Part shown: positions 56,321 through 64,000 of the stretch, piece by piece
Numbering within the stretch: the first letter of the stretch is position 1
How the letters are laid out: the number at the start of each line of letters is the position of its first letter
Source of the DNA: Actinomycetes bacterium
GTDB lineage: Bacteria > Actinomycetota > Thermoleophilia > Solirubrobacterales > 70-9
Direction: 5' to 3'
NCBI GenBank assembly: GCA_016861045.1
Contig: BOKP01000004.1
Location: 248,001-312,000, forward strand
Length of the DNA: 64,000 nt
The notes under the pieces: model-generated
The model's input: only the letters and a program-made list of their open reading frames with translations
What the model was told of the DNA's origin: nothing
The model's database searches: none
Program-made: the position numbers and the translations under genes

Positions 56321-57073
56321 CTACGCGCGGCCGGCCTCGAGGAGGCGGCGGAGGAAACGCTGGGTCTCGGGGTCCCGGGGGTCCTCGAGGACCTGCTCGG
56401 GCGGGCCGACCTCGACGAGGCGTCCCTCGTGCAGGAACCCGACCTTGTCGGCGACCTCGCGGGCGAAGCCCATCTCGTGGGTCGCGATCAGCATCGTCAC
56501 CCCCTCCTGCTTGAGGTCGCGGACCGCGCGCAGGACCTCGCCGACGAGCTCGGGGTCGAGCGCGCTCGTCACCTCGTCGAGCAGCATCGCCCGCGGCCGG
56601 GTCGCGAACGCGCGGGCGATCGCGACGCGCTGCTGCTGGCCGCCGGAGAGGTTGGACGGGCTCTCCTCCTCGCGGCCCTCGAGGCCGAAGCGGGCGAGCG
56701 TCGCCCGCGCCGCCTCGCGCGCGTCCTCGCGGCCGAGGCCGTGGGCGCGGGTGATCCCGAGGGTCACGTTGTCGATCACGTTCAGGTGCGGGAACAGGTT
56801 GTAGGCCTGGAAGACGAAGCCGAGGCGGCGTCGAACCGCGACCGGGTCGGCGGCGGGGTCGGTGATCACCTCGCCGTCGAGGAGGATGTCGCCGTCGTCG
56901 ATCTCGATAAGGAGGTCGACGCAGCGCAGCAGGGTCGACTTGCCCGATCCCGACGCCCCGATCACCGCGACCGCCTCGTGCTCGGCGATCTCGAGGTCGA
57001 TGCCGCGCAGCACGCCGCGATCGCCGAAGGCCTTGGTGACGCCCTCGATCGCGATCACCGGGGTCCCGCTCAC
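56321..57073 (-). CDS. Polar amino acid ABC transporter ATP-binding protein
   Basis: A 250-residue GlnQ-type ATPase. Walker A GASGSGKSTLLRC, Q-loop FVFQAYNLFPHLNVIDN, signature LSGGQQQRVAIARAF and Walker B AMLLDEVTSALDPEL are intact. GTG/ATG start overlaps the permease stop. It energises uptake through the adjoining permease and lipoprotein. Placement next to gltBD suggests glutamine or glutamate as cargo, which is inference. Confidence 0.93.
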   Translation of the reverse strand: MSGTPVIAIEGVTKAFGDRGVLRGIDLEIAEHEAVAVIGASGSGKSTLLRCVDLLIEIDDGDILLDGEVITDPAADPVAVRRRLGFVFQAYNLFPHLNVIDNVTLGITRAHGLGREDAREAARATLARFGLEGREEESPSNLSGGQQQRVAIARAFATRPRAMLLDEVTSALDPELVGEVLRAVRDLKQEGVTMLIATHEMGFAREVADKVGFLHEGRLVEVGPPEQVLEDPRDPETQRFLRRLLEAGRA

Positions 57074-57930
57074 CGGACCCGTCCCCGGTCCCAGCGGTCG
57101 AGCATCCGCGCCAGCGGGATCGTCACCGCCATGTAGAGGACCGCGGCGCAGAGCAGCGGCGTGTAGTTGAAGTCGGTCGAGGCCATGATCTGCGCGACCT
57201 GGAACGCCTCGCCGGTGACGCCGATGATCGCGATCAGCGCGACGTCCTTCTGCAGCGAGATGAAGTCGTTGAGCAGCGGCGGGCCGACGTTGCGGACGGC
57301 CTGCGGGATGACCACGTGGCGCATCGCCTGCCGCTCGGTCAGCCCGATCGCGAGCGCCGCGTCGCGCTGGCCGGGATGGACCGAGCGCAGCCCCGCGCGG
57401 TAGACCTCGGAGACGTAGGCGCCGTAGGAGAGGGTGAGGGCGATCGCGCCGAGCACGACCGGCTCGGTCGGCAGCCAGGAGAGCGTCGAGCTGCCCTCGG
57501 CATCGGAGTTGGCCAACGCCGGGATCCCGAAGCCGATGAGATAGACGAGCAGGATCGTCGGGATCCCGCGGAAGATGTCGGCGTAGAGAATCGCGAGGAG
57601 CCGGAGCGGGAACATCGCCGCCGCCCGCGAGGTCCGGATCAGGGCGACCAGGAGCCCGAGGGCGAGCACGGCGACCTCGACGATCAGGAAGACCCTGATG
57701 TCGAGCCAGAACGCCTTGGCGACATCGGGGAACGACTCCTTGAAGACGGTCGCGTTGAAGAAGGTCTCGCGGACAGCCGGCCAGCCGCTGCTGGTCAGGA
57801 TCAGCGCCGTGAGGCCGCCGATGACGAGGACCGTCGAGGCCGCCGCGATCGCGAAGCCGCGACGGTCGCGGCGGCGCCTGGCCGCCGCCCGCTCGGCTCG
57901 CCGATCGGGCCTGGCCGCCTCCGCTTCCAC
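57070..57930 (-). CDS. Polar amino acid ABC transporter permease
   Basis: A 286-residue HisM/GlnP-type permease. A basic N-terminal tail and one helix (GFAIAAASTVLVIGGLTALIL) precede an extracellular loop and the core permease, with LADIFRGIPTILLVYL-like YADIFRGIPTILLVYLIGFG and the coupling EAA loop (EVYRAGLRSVHPGQRDAALAIGL). Five to six membrane spans in all. Only one permease gene is present, so a homodimer is likely. Confidence 0.92.
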   Translation of the reverse strand: MEAEAARPDRRAERAAARRRRDRRGFAIAAASTVLVIGGLTALILTSSGWPAVRETFFNATVFKESFPDVAKAFWLDIRVFLIVEVAVLALGLLVALIRTSRAAAMFPLRLLAILYADIFRGIPTILLVYLIGFGIPALANSDAEGSSTLSWLPTEPVVLGAIALTLSYGAYVSEVYRAGLRSVHPGQRDAALAIGLTERQAMRHVVIPQAVRNVGPPLLNDFISLQKDVALIAIIGVTGEAFQVAQIMASTDFNYTPLLCAAVLYMAVTIPLARMLDRWDRGRVR

Positions 57931-57963
57931 CTACTCAGATCGTCACGCGGCGCGCCGCCCCGG

Positions 57964-58848
57964 CTACTGCAGCTCTTCGACGCCGCCGACGCTGTTGATC
58001 CACTTGTCCTGGATCCGGTCGAGCTCGCCCGAGCCCTCCAGCTCCTCGATCGCCGCCGACACGCAGCCGGTCAGCGACGAGTCCTTGGCCAGCAGCGCTC
58101 CCCACTCGTCGCCGCCGGGCGCCGGGAACTCGCCGACGATCGCCGCGTCGGGGACCTGCACCGCTGTCAGGTAGAGCGCGGTCGGGGTGTCGACGACGAC
58201 GGCATCGACCTGGCCCTGCTTGATGGCGCTGACCACGTCGTTCGAGTTCTGGAACACCCGCGGCTCGTCATCGGGCTGGATCACGTCGTTGACCGCGTCG
58301 AGGCTCGTCGTCCCGATCTGGACGCCGAACGTCGCGCCCTTGAGCTCCTCGAGGGACGTCGCGCCCGCGAACTCGGAGTCCTTGAGGGTCACCACCGCCT
58401 GGTCGGCCGTGTAGTAGGGGGTCGAGAAGTCGACCTGCTGGGCGCGCTTCGGCGTGATCGAGATCTGGTTGATGTCGAAATCGAAGTCCTTCGGGCCCGG
58501 CGCGTAGGAGGAGTTGAACGGCACCACGGTCCATTCGACCTGGTCCTCGCCGAACCCGAGCCGGTCGGCGATCGCGTAGGCGACCGCGCTCTCGAAGCCC
58601 CTGCCGTTGGAGGGGTCGTTGTCCTCGAAGTAGGGCGGATAGGCGGGCTTGTCGGTGCCGATCGTCAACGTCCCCGGCTGCCGCGTGTCGAGCGTCTCGG
58701 GGGTGCATTCGTCGAGCGACGCGGTCGCCGCCGTCCCGTCGGCCGAAGTCGCCACGGTCGAGTCATCCCCGCCACAGGCGGCGAGGGCTACGGCGGCGCC
58801 GATCAGGCATGAGAGCAGCAGGAACTTGAGTGTGCGGGGCTGATACAC
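57964..58848 (-). CDS. Polar amino acid ABC transporter substrate-binding lipoprotein
   Basis: A 294-residue family 3 solute-binding protein. The GTG at 58848 follows CCGGAGG; the track start at 58944 is too early. The signal peptide ends in lipobox LAAC followed by GGDD, so it is membrane-tethered. Binding-domain signatures include TIGTDKPAYPPY, GFESAVAYAIADRLG, FDINQISITPKRAQQVDFS and the hinge FGVQIGTTSLDAV. Specificity is probably for a polar amino acid. First gene of the minus-strand transporter operon. Confidence 0.93.
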   Translation of the reverse strand: MYQPRTLKFLLLSCLIGAAVALAACGGDDSTVATSADGTAATASLDECTPETLDTRQPGTLTIGTDKPAYPPYFEDNDPSNGRGFESAVAYAIADRLGFGEDQVEWTVVPFNSSYAPGPKDFDFDINQISITPKRAQQVDFSTPYYTADQAVVTLKDSEFAGATSLEELKGATFGVQIGTTSLDAVNDVIQPDDEPRVFQNSNDVVSAIKQGQVDAVVVDTPTALYLTAVQVPDAAIVGEFPAPGGDEWGALLAKDSSLTGCVSAAIEELEGSGELDRIQDKWINSVGGVEELQ

Positions 58849-58886
58849 GACGAACCTCCGGCGGCAACGTCCGATTGGGAACGCGG

Positions 58887-58903
58887 GCATCCTACGCGGA
58901 TGC
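58887..58903. promoter_or_regulatory. Palindrome over the promoter of the amino acid transporter operon
   Basis: GCATCC-TACGC-GGATGC is an exact 6-bp inverted repeat. On the minus strand it contains TAGGAT (58889-58894), a -10 box about 40 bp before the binding-protein start. A repressor bound here would block the promoter. The regulator is unknown. Confidence 0.4.
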
Positions 58904-58978
58904 GGGCGATCGGCGTCGCCGGCGCCGCATCGTGTCCGCCGCACACACCGGCGGTCGCGGCCGTGCGAGATTGCCGGG

Positions 58979-59782
58979 ATGCCACCCGTCCGTCATCGGA
59001 GCCTCGCCGCCGACACCGCCGTGACCGCCGCCGGCGACGGCCGCTGGCGGGGAACGATCACGCCCGAGTGGTTCGGGCCTCCCGGACCCAACGGCGGCTT
59101 CATCGCGGCGCTGGTCCTGCGCGCGATCCGGGCCGAGGTCGGCGATCGGTCCCGATATCCCCGGTCGCTCACGCTCCACTACCTGCGCCCGCCGGTCGCC
59201 GGCGCGGCCGAGCTTGCGGTGACGGTCGAGCGCTCGGGCCGGTCGGCGAGCACCTGCTCGGCCCGGTTGATCCAGGACGGCCGCGATTTGACGCTCGCGC
59301 TCTGCGTGCTCACGACCGATTACGAGCCGGCCCTGAGCTGGGCCGCGGAGCCGCCACCGGCGCCGCCTCCAGATCGCGTCGAGCCGCTCGCGGCCGTATC
59401 CGGCGTCCCGCCGATCTTCCACCAGCTCGAGACGCGCAACGTCTTCGGGCCGCCGCCCTTCAGCGGCGGCGAGGAGCCCGTGTCGGGCGGCTGGCTTCGG
59501 GCCCGCTCCGGCGAGGAGATGAGCCCGGAGCTGATCGCCCTCTACACCGACGCCTGGTGGCCGGCCCCGTTCAGCTTCATGACCGACTTCGCTCCCGCCC
59601 CGACCCTCGAGCTGACGATCCACTTCCGCGCCCGTCCCGACCCGGCCGACCCGATGGCGCTGGTCCGGTTCCGCGCCGAGGCGTCGATCGACGGCCTCTT
59701 CGACGAGCAGGGCGAGGTCTGGGACCGTCACGGGCGGCTGCTGGCGCAGTCGCGCCAGCTGGCGCTGCTGCGGAGAGGATGA
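58979..59782 (+). CDS. Acyl-CoA thioesterase-like double hot-dog protein
   Basis: A 267-residue protein of the TesB/4HBT_3 type. The first hot-dog domain holds FGPPGPNGGFIAALVLRAI and SLTLHYLRPPVAG; the second holds MTDFAPAPTLELTIHFRA and the conserved end WDRHGRLLAQSRQLALL. Such enzymes hydrolyse acyl-CoA to free acid and CoA. It lies before two acyl-CoA dehydrogenases and a thiolase, in keeping with fatty-acid turnover. A 9-bp hairpin follows its stop. Confidence 0.85.
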   Translation: MPPVRHRSLAADTAVTAAGDGRWRGTITPEWFGPPGPNGGFIAALVLRAIRAEVGDRSRYPRSLTLHYLRPPVAGAAELAVTVERSGRSASTCSARLIQDGRDLTLALCVLTTDYEPALSWAAEPPPAPPPDRVEPLAAVSGVPPIFHQLETRNVFGPPPFSGGEEPVSGGWLRARSGEEMSPELIALYTDAWWPAPFSFMTDFAPAPTLELTIHFRARPDPADPMALVRFRAEASIDGLFDEQGEVWDRHGRLLAQSRQLALLRRG

Positions 59783-60153
59783 CCCCGACCGAATGCTCCG
59801 CCGGCCGTCCGCTTCGGTCGGCTCCGGTGGCCACGCACGGCGGCACGAGGATCACGGCGCCGCTCACGAGGCGCCGGTTCCGCAGCGCCGCCCTTGAGTT
59901 GGCATCCCCCGTCCGCTTCCGTCGGCTTGCCGGTCGACCGACGGTTCGCCCGGATCACGGCAGCCCCGTTCGGGCTGCCGGAGGCGCTGCCGCTGATCGC
60001 TGCGCCGCCCGCCGGCGGGCGCGACCGTTGACGCCCGGTCAACTGCGAATCGGTGCTCTCGGGGGGACCCGATTCGCACCTCAACGGCGAAGCGGCGGAC
60101 GGCCGGCGCCATTGGCCGATGTGCCACCGTTCGGTGTTAGCCTTGCGCGGGCG
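59783..60153. other. 371-bp non-coding region with several strong inverted repeats
   Basis: No credible gene is seen. CCGACCGAA/TTCGGTCGG (59785-59821) is a likely terminator of the thioesterase gene. CGGCAGCCC-CGTTC-GGGCTGCCG (59958-59980) is a tight 9-bp hairpin. GTTGAC/GTCAAC (60027-60043) and TGCGAATCGG/CCGATTCGCA (60044-60078) are adjacent palindromes suitable as operators for the acyl-CoA dehydrogenase operon. Confidence 0.6.
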
Positions 60154-61464
60154 ATGAACCTGACCGAGCGGGGAACGAGCGCCGGGCTGCGCGCCCTGAG
60201 CCGGATGGCGAGCTCCGGGCTCCTCGACCGCCTCGGCGTTCGCGAGCACGCCGAGCGCCTCGTCCATCGCGGCACCCGGGACGGCTTTCGGGCCGCGAAC
60301 GCCGCGGGCCGCCGCTTCGCCGCCGCGCGAAGGCTCGCCCGGCCGGCCCGGCAGCAGCGGCCGCGGCCGGCGACGGCTTTCGACCTCGAGCCGACCGAGG
60401 AGCAGGCGATGCTGATCGACTCCTTCGGCGACTACGCCGCGAACGTGCTCCGCCCCGCCGCCCGGGAGGCAGATGCCGCCTGCTCGGCGCCGGAGGAGAT
60501 CCTCGCCCGGAGCGCCGAGCTCGGGATCGCCGTTCTCGGCGTTCCCGAGGAGCTCGGCGGCGCCGTCGCCGAGCGCTCCGCGGTCACCTCTGCCCTCGTC
60601 ACCGAGGCGCTGGCGAGCGGCGACATGGGGCTCGCCTTCGCCGCCCTCGCCCCCGCCGCGGTCAGCACCGCGCTCGGACTCTGGGGGGACGCCGACCAGC
60701 AGGCCACCTACCTGCCGTCGTTCGCCGGCGACGAGGTCCCGGCGGCGGCGCTGGCGATCCACGAGCCCGGCGCCGTGTTCGATCCGTTCGCGCTCGCGAC
60801 GACGGCCCGCGCCGACGGTGACGGGTTCGTGATCGACGGCGTCAAGGCCCTGGTGCCGCGTGCCGACGCGGCAGAGCTGTTCGTGATCGCCGCCGCCCTC
60901 GAGGGCGAGGGGCCGACGCTGTTCGTCGTCGAGGCCGCGACCGGCGGCCTCGGGGTCAGGGACGAGCCAGCGATCGGCCTTCGCGCGGCGGCGACCGGAA
61001 GGGTTCGGCTCGACGGGGTTGGGGTCGGCCCCGGCGCCCGCCTCGGCGGCCCCGGCGAGTACGCCGACTGCGTCCGCCTCGGCCGGATCGCCTGGGCCGC
61101 GATGTCCGTCGGGACCTCCCAGGGCGCGCTCGACTTCCTGATCCCCTACGTCAACGAGCGCCGGGCCTTCGGCGAGCCGATCAGCCACCGTCAGGCGGTC
61201 GCCTTCAACATGTCCGACCTCGCGATCGAGATCGAGGGGATGCGGCTCGCGACCTACCGGGCGGCGGCGCTCGCCGACCGGGGTGCGGACCTGGCCCGCC
61301 CGGCGGCGATCGCCCGCCGGCTCGCGGCGGCGAAGGGCATGAAGGTCGGCTCCGACGCCGTCGGCCTGCTCGGCGGGCACGGCTACGTCAAAGAGCACCC
61401 GGTCGAGCGCTGGTACCGTGACCTCCGCGCCGCCGGCGTCCTCGAGGGGGGCCTGCTGGTCTGA
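60154..61464 (+). CDS. Acyl-CoA dehydrogenase, shorter partner of a pair
   Basis: A 436-residue flavoprotein of the acyl-CoA dehydrogenase family. I start at the ATG at 60154; the track ORF extends far upstream through non-coding DNA. Residues 1-75 are an Arg-rich extension. The FAD/substrate domains follow with ERRAFGEPISHRQAVAF and LLGGHGYVKEHPVERWYRD. It ends at LEGGLLV, just where the family normally has the catalytic Glu and another ~25 residues (EGTxxI). The Glu is kept but the tail is gone. It is fused by TGATG to a second dehydrogenase gene, as in heteromeric FadE pairs of actinobacteria. Confidence 0.87.
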   Translation: MNLTERGTSAGLRALSRMASSGLLDRLGVREHAERLVHRGTRDGFRAANAAGRRFAAARRLARPARQQRPRPATAFDLEPTEEQAMLIDSFGDYAANVLRPAAREADAACSAPEEILARSAELGIAVLGVPEELGGAVAERSAVTSALVTEALASGDMGLAFAALAPAAVSTALGLWGDADQQATYLPSFAGDEVPAAALAIHEPGAVFDPFALATTARADGDGFVIDGVKALVPRADAAELFVIAAALEGEGPTLFVVEAATGGLGVRDEPAIGLRAAATGRVRLDGVGVGPGARLGGPGEYADCVRLGRIAWAAMSVGTSQGALDFLIPYVNERRAFGEPISHRQAVAFNMSDLAIEIEGMRLATYRAAALADRGADLARPAAIARRLAAAKGMKVGSDAVGLLGGHGYVKEHPVERWYRDLRAAGVLEGGLLV

Positions 61465-62678
61465 TGGCGATCGACCTCGAGGTCCCGCGGAGGTTCGAGC
61501 AGCTGGTCGAGCAGGCGCACATGGTCGCCGCCGAGGTGCTGCGCCCGATCTCGCGCAAGTACGACCTCGCCGAGCACGAGTACCCGAAGGAGCTCGACAT
61601 GCTCGCCGCGATGATCGACGGGCTCGAGGAGGGCGGCTCCTCGAGCGGCGCCGGCGCCGCCGGCGTCAGCAGGGCGAGCGGGAACGACGACGACGGCAAC
61701 CGCAACGGCTCCAACCTGGCGTCGGTGCTGTCGGTGATGGAGATGTGCTGGGGGGACGTCGGACTGCTCCTGTCGCTGCCGCGGCAGGGGCTCGGCAACT
61801 CGGCTATCGCCGCGGTCGCCGACGAGGACCAGAAGCGCCGCTTCGCCGGCAAGTGGGCGGCGATGGCGATCACCGAGCCGGAGGCGGGATCCGACTCCGC
61901 GGCGATCCGGACGACCGCGGTCCTCGACGGCGACGAGTACGTGCTCAACGGCGAGAAGATCTACGTGACCGCGGGCGAGCGCGCCGAGCTCGTCGTCGTC
62001 TGGGCGAGCCTCGATCCGGACCGGGGGCGGGCGGCGATCAAGTCGTTCGTGGTTCCGCGCTCGAATCCCGGGCTGAAGCTCGACCGGCTCGAGCACAAGC
62101 TCGGGATCCGCGCCTCCGACACGGCGGCGTTCATCCTCGACGACTGCCGGGTGCCGAAGGAGAACCTGCTCGGCAGCCCCGAGATCGACACCGAGAAGAG
62201 CTTCGGAGGGGCGATGCGGACCTTCGACAGCACGCGGCCGCTCGTCGCGGCGATGGCGGTCGGGTTGACCCGCGCCTGCCTCGAGCGAACGGGCGAGCTG
62301 CTCGCCGAGGCCGGCATCGAGCCCGACCCCGACCGCCCGGCGGGCCGGCAGAGCGCCGCCGCGGCGGCGCTGCTCGAGATCGAGGCCGACTACGAGGCGG
62401 CGCGCCTGCTGACCATGGAGGCCGCCTGGATGGCCGACAACGGCAAGCCGAACTCGCTCCACGCCTCTTACGCGAAGGCGAAGGCGGGGCGGACCTGCGT
62501 CGACGCCGCCCTCCGCTGCGTCGAGCTTTGCGGCGCCGCCGGCCTCGGCGAGGACGAGCTGCTCGAGAAGTGGGCCCGCGATGCGAAGATCCTCGACATC
62601 TTCGAGGGCACCCAGAACATCCAGCTCCTGATCATCGCCCGCCAGCTCCTCGGGCTGAGCTCGGCGGAGCTGAAGTAA
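61464..62678 (+). CDS. Acyl-CoA dehydrogenase, complete partner
   Basis: A 404-residue acyl-CoA dehydrogenase that introduces the first double bond in beta-oxidation. MAITEPEAGSDSAAIRTTA marks the FAD/substrate site and the catalytic Glu lies in DIFEGTQNIQLLIIARQLL near residue 385. The N-terminal domain has an unusual Gly/Ser/Asn-rich insertion (GGSSSGAGAAG..GNDDDGNRNGSN) near residue 55. The start overlaps the previous stop. An electron-transfer flavoprotein would accept its electrons but is not in the window. Confidence 0.92.
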   Translation: MAIDLEVPRRFEQLVEQAHMVAAEVLRPISRKYDLAEHEYPKELDMLAAMIDGLEEGGSSSGAGAAGVSRASGNDDDGNRNGSNLASVLSVMEMCWGDVGLLLSLPRQGLGNSAIAAVADEDQKRRFAGKWAAMAITEPEAGSDSAAIRTTAVLDGDEYVLNGEKIYVTAGERAELVVVWASLDPDRGRAAIKSFVVPRSNPGLKLDRLEHKLGIRASDTAAFILDDCRVPKENLLGSPEIDTEKSFGGAMRTFDSTRPLVAAMAVGLTRACLERTGELLAEAGIEPDPDRPAGRQSAAAAALLEIEADYEAARLLTMEAAWMADNGKPNSLHASYAKAKAGRTCVDAALRCVELCGAAGLGEDELLEKWARDAKILDIFEGTQNIQLLIIARQLLGLSSAELK

Positions 62679-62797
62679 CAGGTCCGGGCCCGGATGGGAC
62701 CGATGACGGAGCGGCGCGCCGAAGCGGTGGGAGACGGCCGGCCGAGGCCGGTGGACGGCGGACGGATGCCCGTCACGCTCGCCGCGGTTCCCCGGCG

Positions 62798-64000
62798 ATG
62801 AGCCCGTCGCCGCGACAGGCCGTGGTCCTCGCCTCGAACCGGATCCCGTTCGCGCGCCAGAGCGGACCATACGCGCGAGCGTCGAACCAGGACATGCTGA
62901 CGGCGGCGCTCGACGGCCTCGTCGATCGCGCCGGGATCGCGGGCGAGCGGCTCGGGGAGGTGGCCGGCGGCGCCGTGCTCAAGCACAGCCGCGACTTCAA
63001 CCTCACGCGCGAGTCCCTGCTGGGGACCCGGATCGCGCCCGAGACGCCGGCCTGCGATGTTGGCCAGGCCTGCGGGACGGGGCTCGAAGCGGCGATCCTC
63101 GTCGCCAACAAGATCGCCCTCGGCCAGGTCGAGAGCGGCATCGCCTGCGGCGTCGACTCCACCTCCGACGCTCCGATCGCGATCAACGAGGGCCTGCGGG
63201 GGGTCCTGCTCGAGATCAACGCGGCGCGGTCGAACCTCGACCGGGTCCGGGCGCTCGGGAAGGTCCGGCCGGGGCAGATCGTGCCGGAGATCCCGCGCAA
63301 CGAGGAGCCGCGCACCGGGATGTCGATGGGCGAGCACGCGGCGATCATGGCCCGCGAGTGGGGGATCGCCCGCGAGCCCCAGGACGAGCTCGCCGCCGTC
63401 AGCCATCGCAACCTCGCCGCCGCCTACGACGGCGGGTTCGAGGACGACCTCGTCACCGCCTACCTCGGCCTCGAGCGCGACCACAACCTCCGTCCCGACT
63501 CGACCCCGGAGCAGCTCGCGAAGCTGGATCCCGTCTTTGGCGGCGCCGAAGGGACGATGACCGCGGGCAACTCGACGCCGCTCAGCGACGGCGCCTCGGC
63601 GGTCCTGCTCGGCACCGAGGAGTGGGGGGCCGAGCGCGGGCTCGCCCCGCTCGCCCGCCTCGTCGACGCCGAGACCGCCGCGATCGACCACGTCGGCGCC
63701 CGCGAGGGCCTGCTGATGGCGCCCGCCTACGCCGTGCCGCGGCTGCTGGCGCGCCGCGGGCTCGAGCTGCAGGACTTCGACCTCTACGAGATCCACGAGG
63801 CCTTCGCCTCGCAGGTCCTCTGCACGCTCGCCGCGTGGGAGGACCCCGTGTTCTGCCGCGAGCGACTCGGGCGTGACGGGCCGCTCGGGCCGATCGACCG
63901 CGACAGGCTCAACGTCCGCGGCGGCTCGCTCGCCGCCGGGCACCCGTTCGCGGCGACCGGCGGCCGGATCGTCGGCAACCTCGCGAAGCTGCTCAGCGCC
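62798..64000 (+). CDS. Thiolase, FadI-like acetyl-CoA C-acyltransferase (3' truncated by window)
   Basis: The first 401 residues of a thiolase; the ORF track misses it because it runs off the end. The frame from the ATG at 62798 is open to 64000. VLKHSRDFNLTRESLLG and the nucleophile Cys in VGQACGTGLEAAI are typical of FadI. HEAFAS and GGSLAAGHPFAATGGRI supply catalytic His residues; the C-terminal Cys motif would lie beyond the window. It cleaves 3-ketoacyl-CoA to acetyl-CoA and follows the dehydrogenases by 119 bp on the same strand. A FadJ-like partner is expected next. Confidence 0.9.
   Translation, partial: MSPSPRQAVVLASNRIPFARQSGPYARASNQDMLTAALDGLVDRAGIAGERLGEVAGGAVLKHSRDFNLTRESLLGTRIAPETPACDVGQACGTGLEAAILVANKIALGQVESGIACGVDSTSDAPIAINEGLRGVLLEINAARSNLDRVRALGKVRPGQIVPEIPRNEEPRTGMSMGEHAAIMAREWGIAREPQDELAAVSHRNLAAAYDGGFEDDLVTAYLGLERDHNLRPDSTPEQLAKLDPVFGGAEGTMTAGNSTPLSDGASAVLLGTEEWGAERGLAPLARLVDAETAAIDHVGAREGLLMAPAYAVPRLLARRGLELQDFDLYEIHEAFASQVLCTLAAWEDPVFCRERLGRDGPLGPIDRDRLNVRGGSLAAGHPFAATGGRIVGNLAKLLSA

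Overview
The window is a very high-GC, gene-dense bacterial chromosome segment. Stop-start overlaps of the ATGA, GTGA and TTGA type are frequent, and GTG and TTG starts are common. The core gene order (hpf-secA, a frameshifted prfB, ftsE-ftsX-S41 protease-RNase R-smpB, then ssrA), the tmRNA tag ADSHEFALAA and the abundance of acyl-CoA dehydrogenase, F420-type nitroreductase and DUF559 genes all point to an Actinomycetota genome. Class Thermoleophilia (Solirubrobacterales-like) is my best guess, but this is an inference from style and gene order, not from a search. No rRNA, tRNA, insertion sequence, prophage or CRISPR array was seen.

Layout. 0-6 kb: the end of a GAF-GGDEF cyclase, a ComF-like phosphoribosyltransferase, a short hibernation factor, SecA and a secreted protein. 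6-13 kb: DUF2237, prfB with its programmed +1 frameshift, nadC, a formamidopyrimidine-DNA glycosylase, nadA, a DUF559 protein and a DUF389 membrane protein. 13-18.2 kb: one tightly overlapping operon, ftsE-ftsX-S41 protease-RNB exoribonuclease-smpB, ending in a hairpin. 18.3-28.6 kb: a large proline-rich/coiled-coil/helix-hairpin-helix protein, two exact 87-bp direct repeats, small proteins, tmRNA, an F420-type nitroreductase homologue, a histidine phosphatase, a divergent HMG-CoA reductase, a membrane protein, an AniA-like copper nitrite reductase homologue, a secreted protein and a GlcD-type oxidase.

28.6-49.9 kb is an accessory catabolic island on the plus strand, in two units. Unit 1 (28.7-39.5 kb) has an APC permease, a thiamine-diphosphate enzyme, a class III aminotransferase, an IolE-like TIM barrel, a Gfo/Idh/MocA oxidoreductase, a GntR regulator, a small FtsX-type ABC exporter and an aldehyde dehydrogenase. 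Unit 2 (40.7-49.9 kb) lies behind a divergent LacI regulator with two matching operators. It holds a ureohydrolase, a C-N hydrolase, a second APC permease, a metallophosphoesterase, a nucleotidyltransferase-fold protein, an M24 hydrolase, a nitrilase paralogue lacking its catalytic triad, a histone-deacetylase/acetylpolyamine-amidohydrolase homologue and a PotD-like binding protein with no signal peptide. Together these suggest uptake and stepwise hydrolysis of an acylated or guanidino polyamine-like compound. The true substrate cannot be read from the sequence.

49.9-58.9 kb is a nitrogen block on the minus strand: glutamate synthase (gltB, gltD) and a polar amino acid ABC transporter. Between gltB and the transporter lie tandem repeats and two copies of a structured ~41-bp repeat; a third copy lies at 24.4 kb. 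59-64 kb is fatty-acid degradation: a thioesterase, a pair of acyl-CoA dehydrogenases and a FadI-like thiolase cut by the window end.
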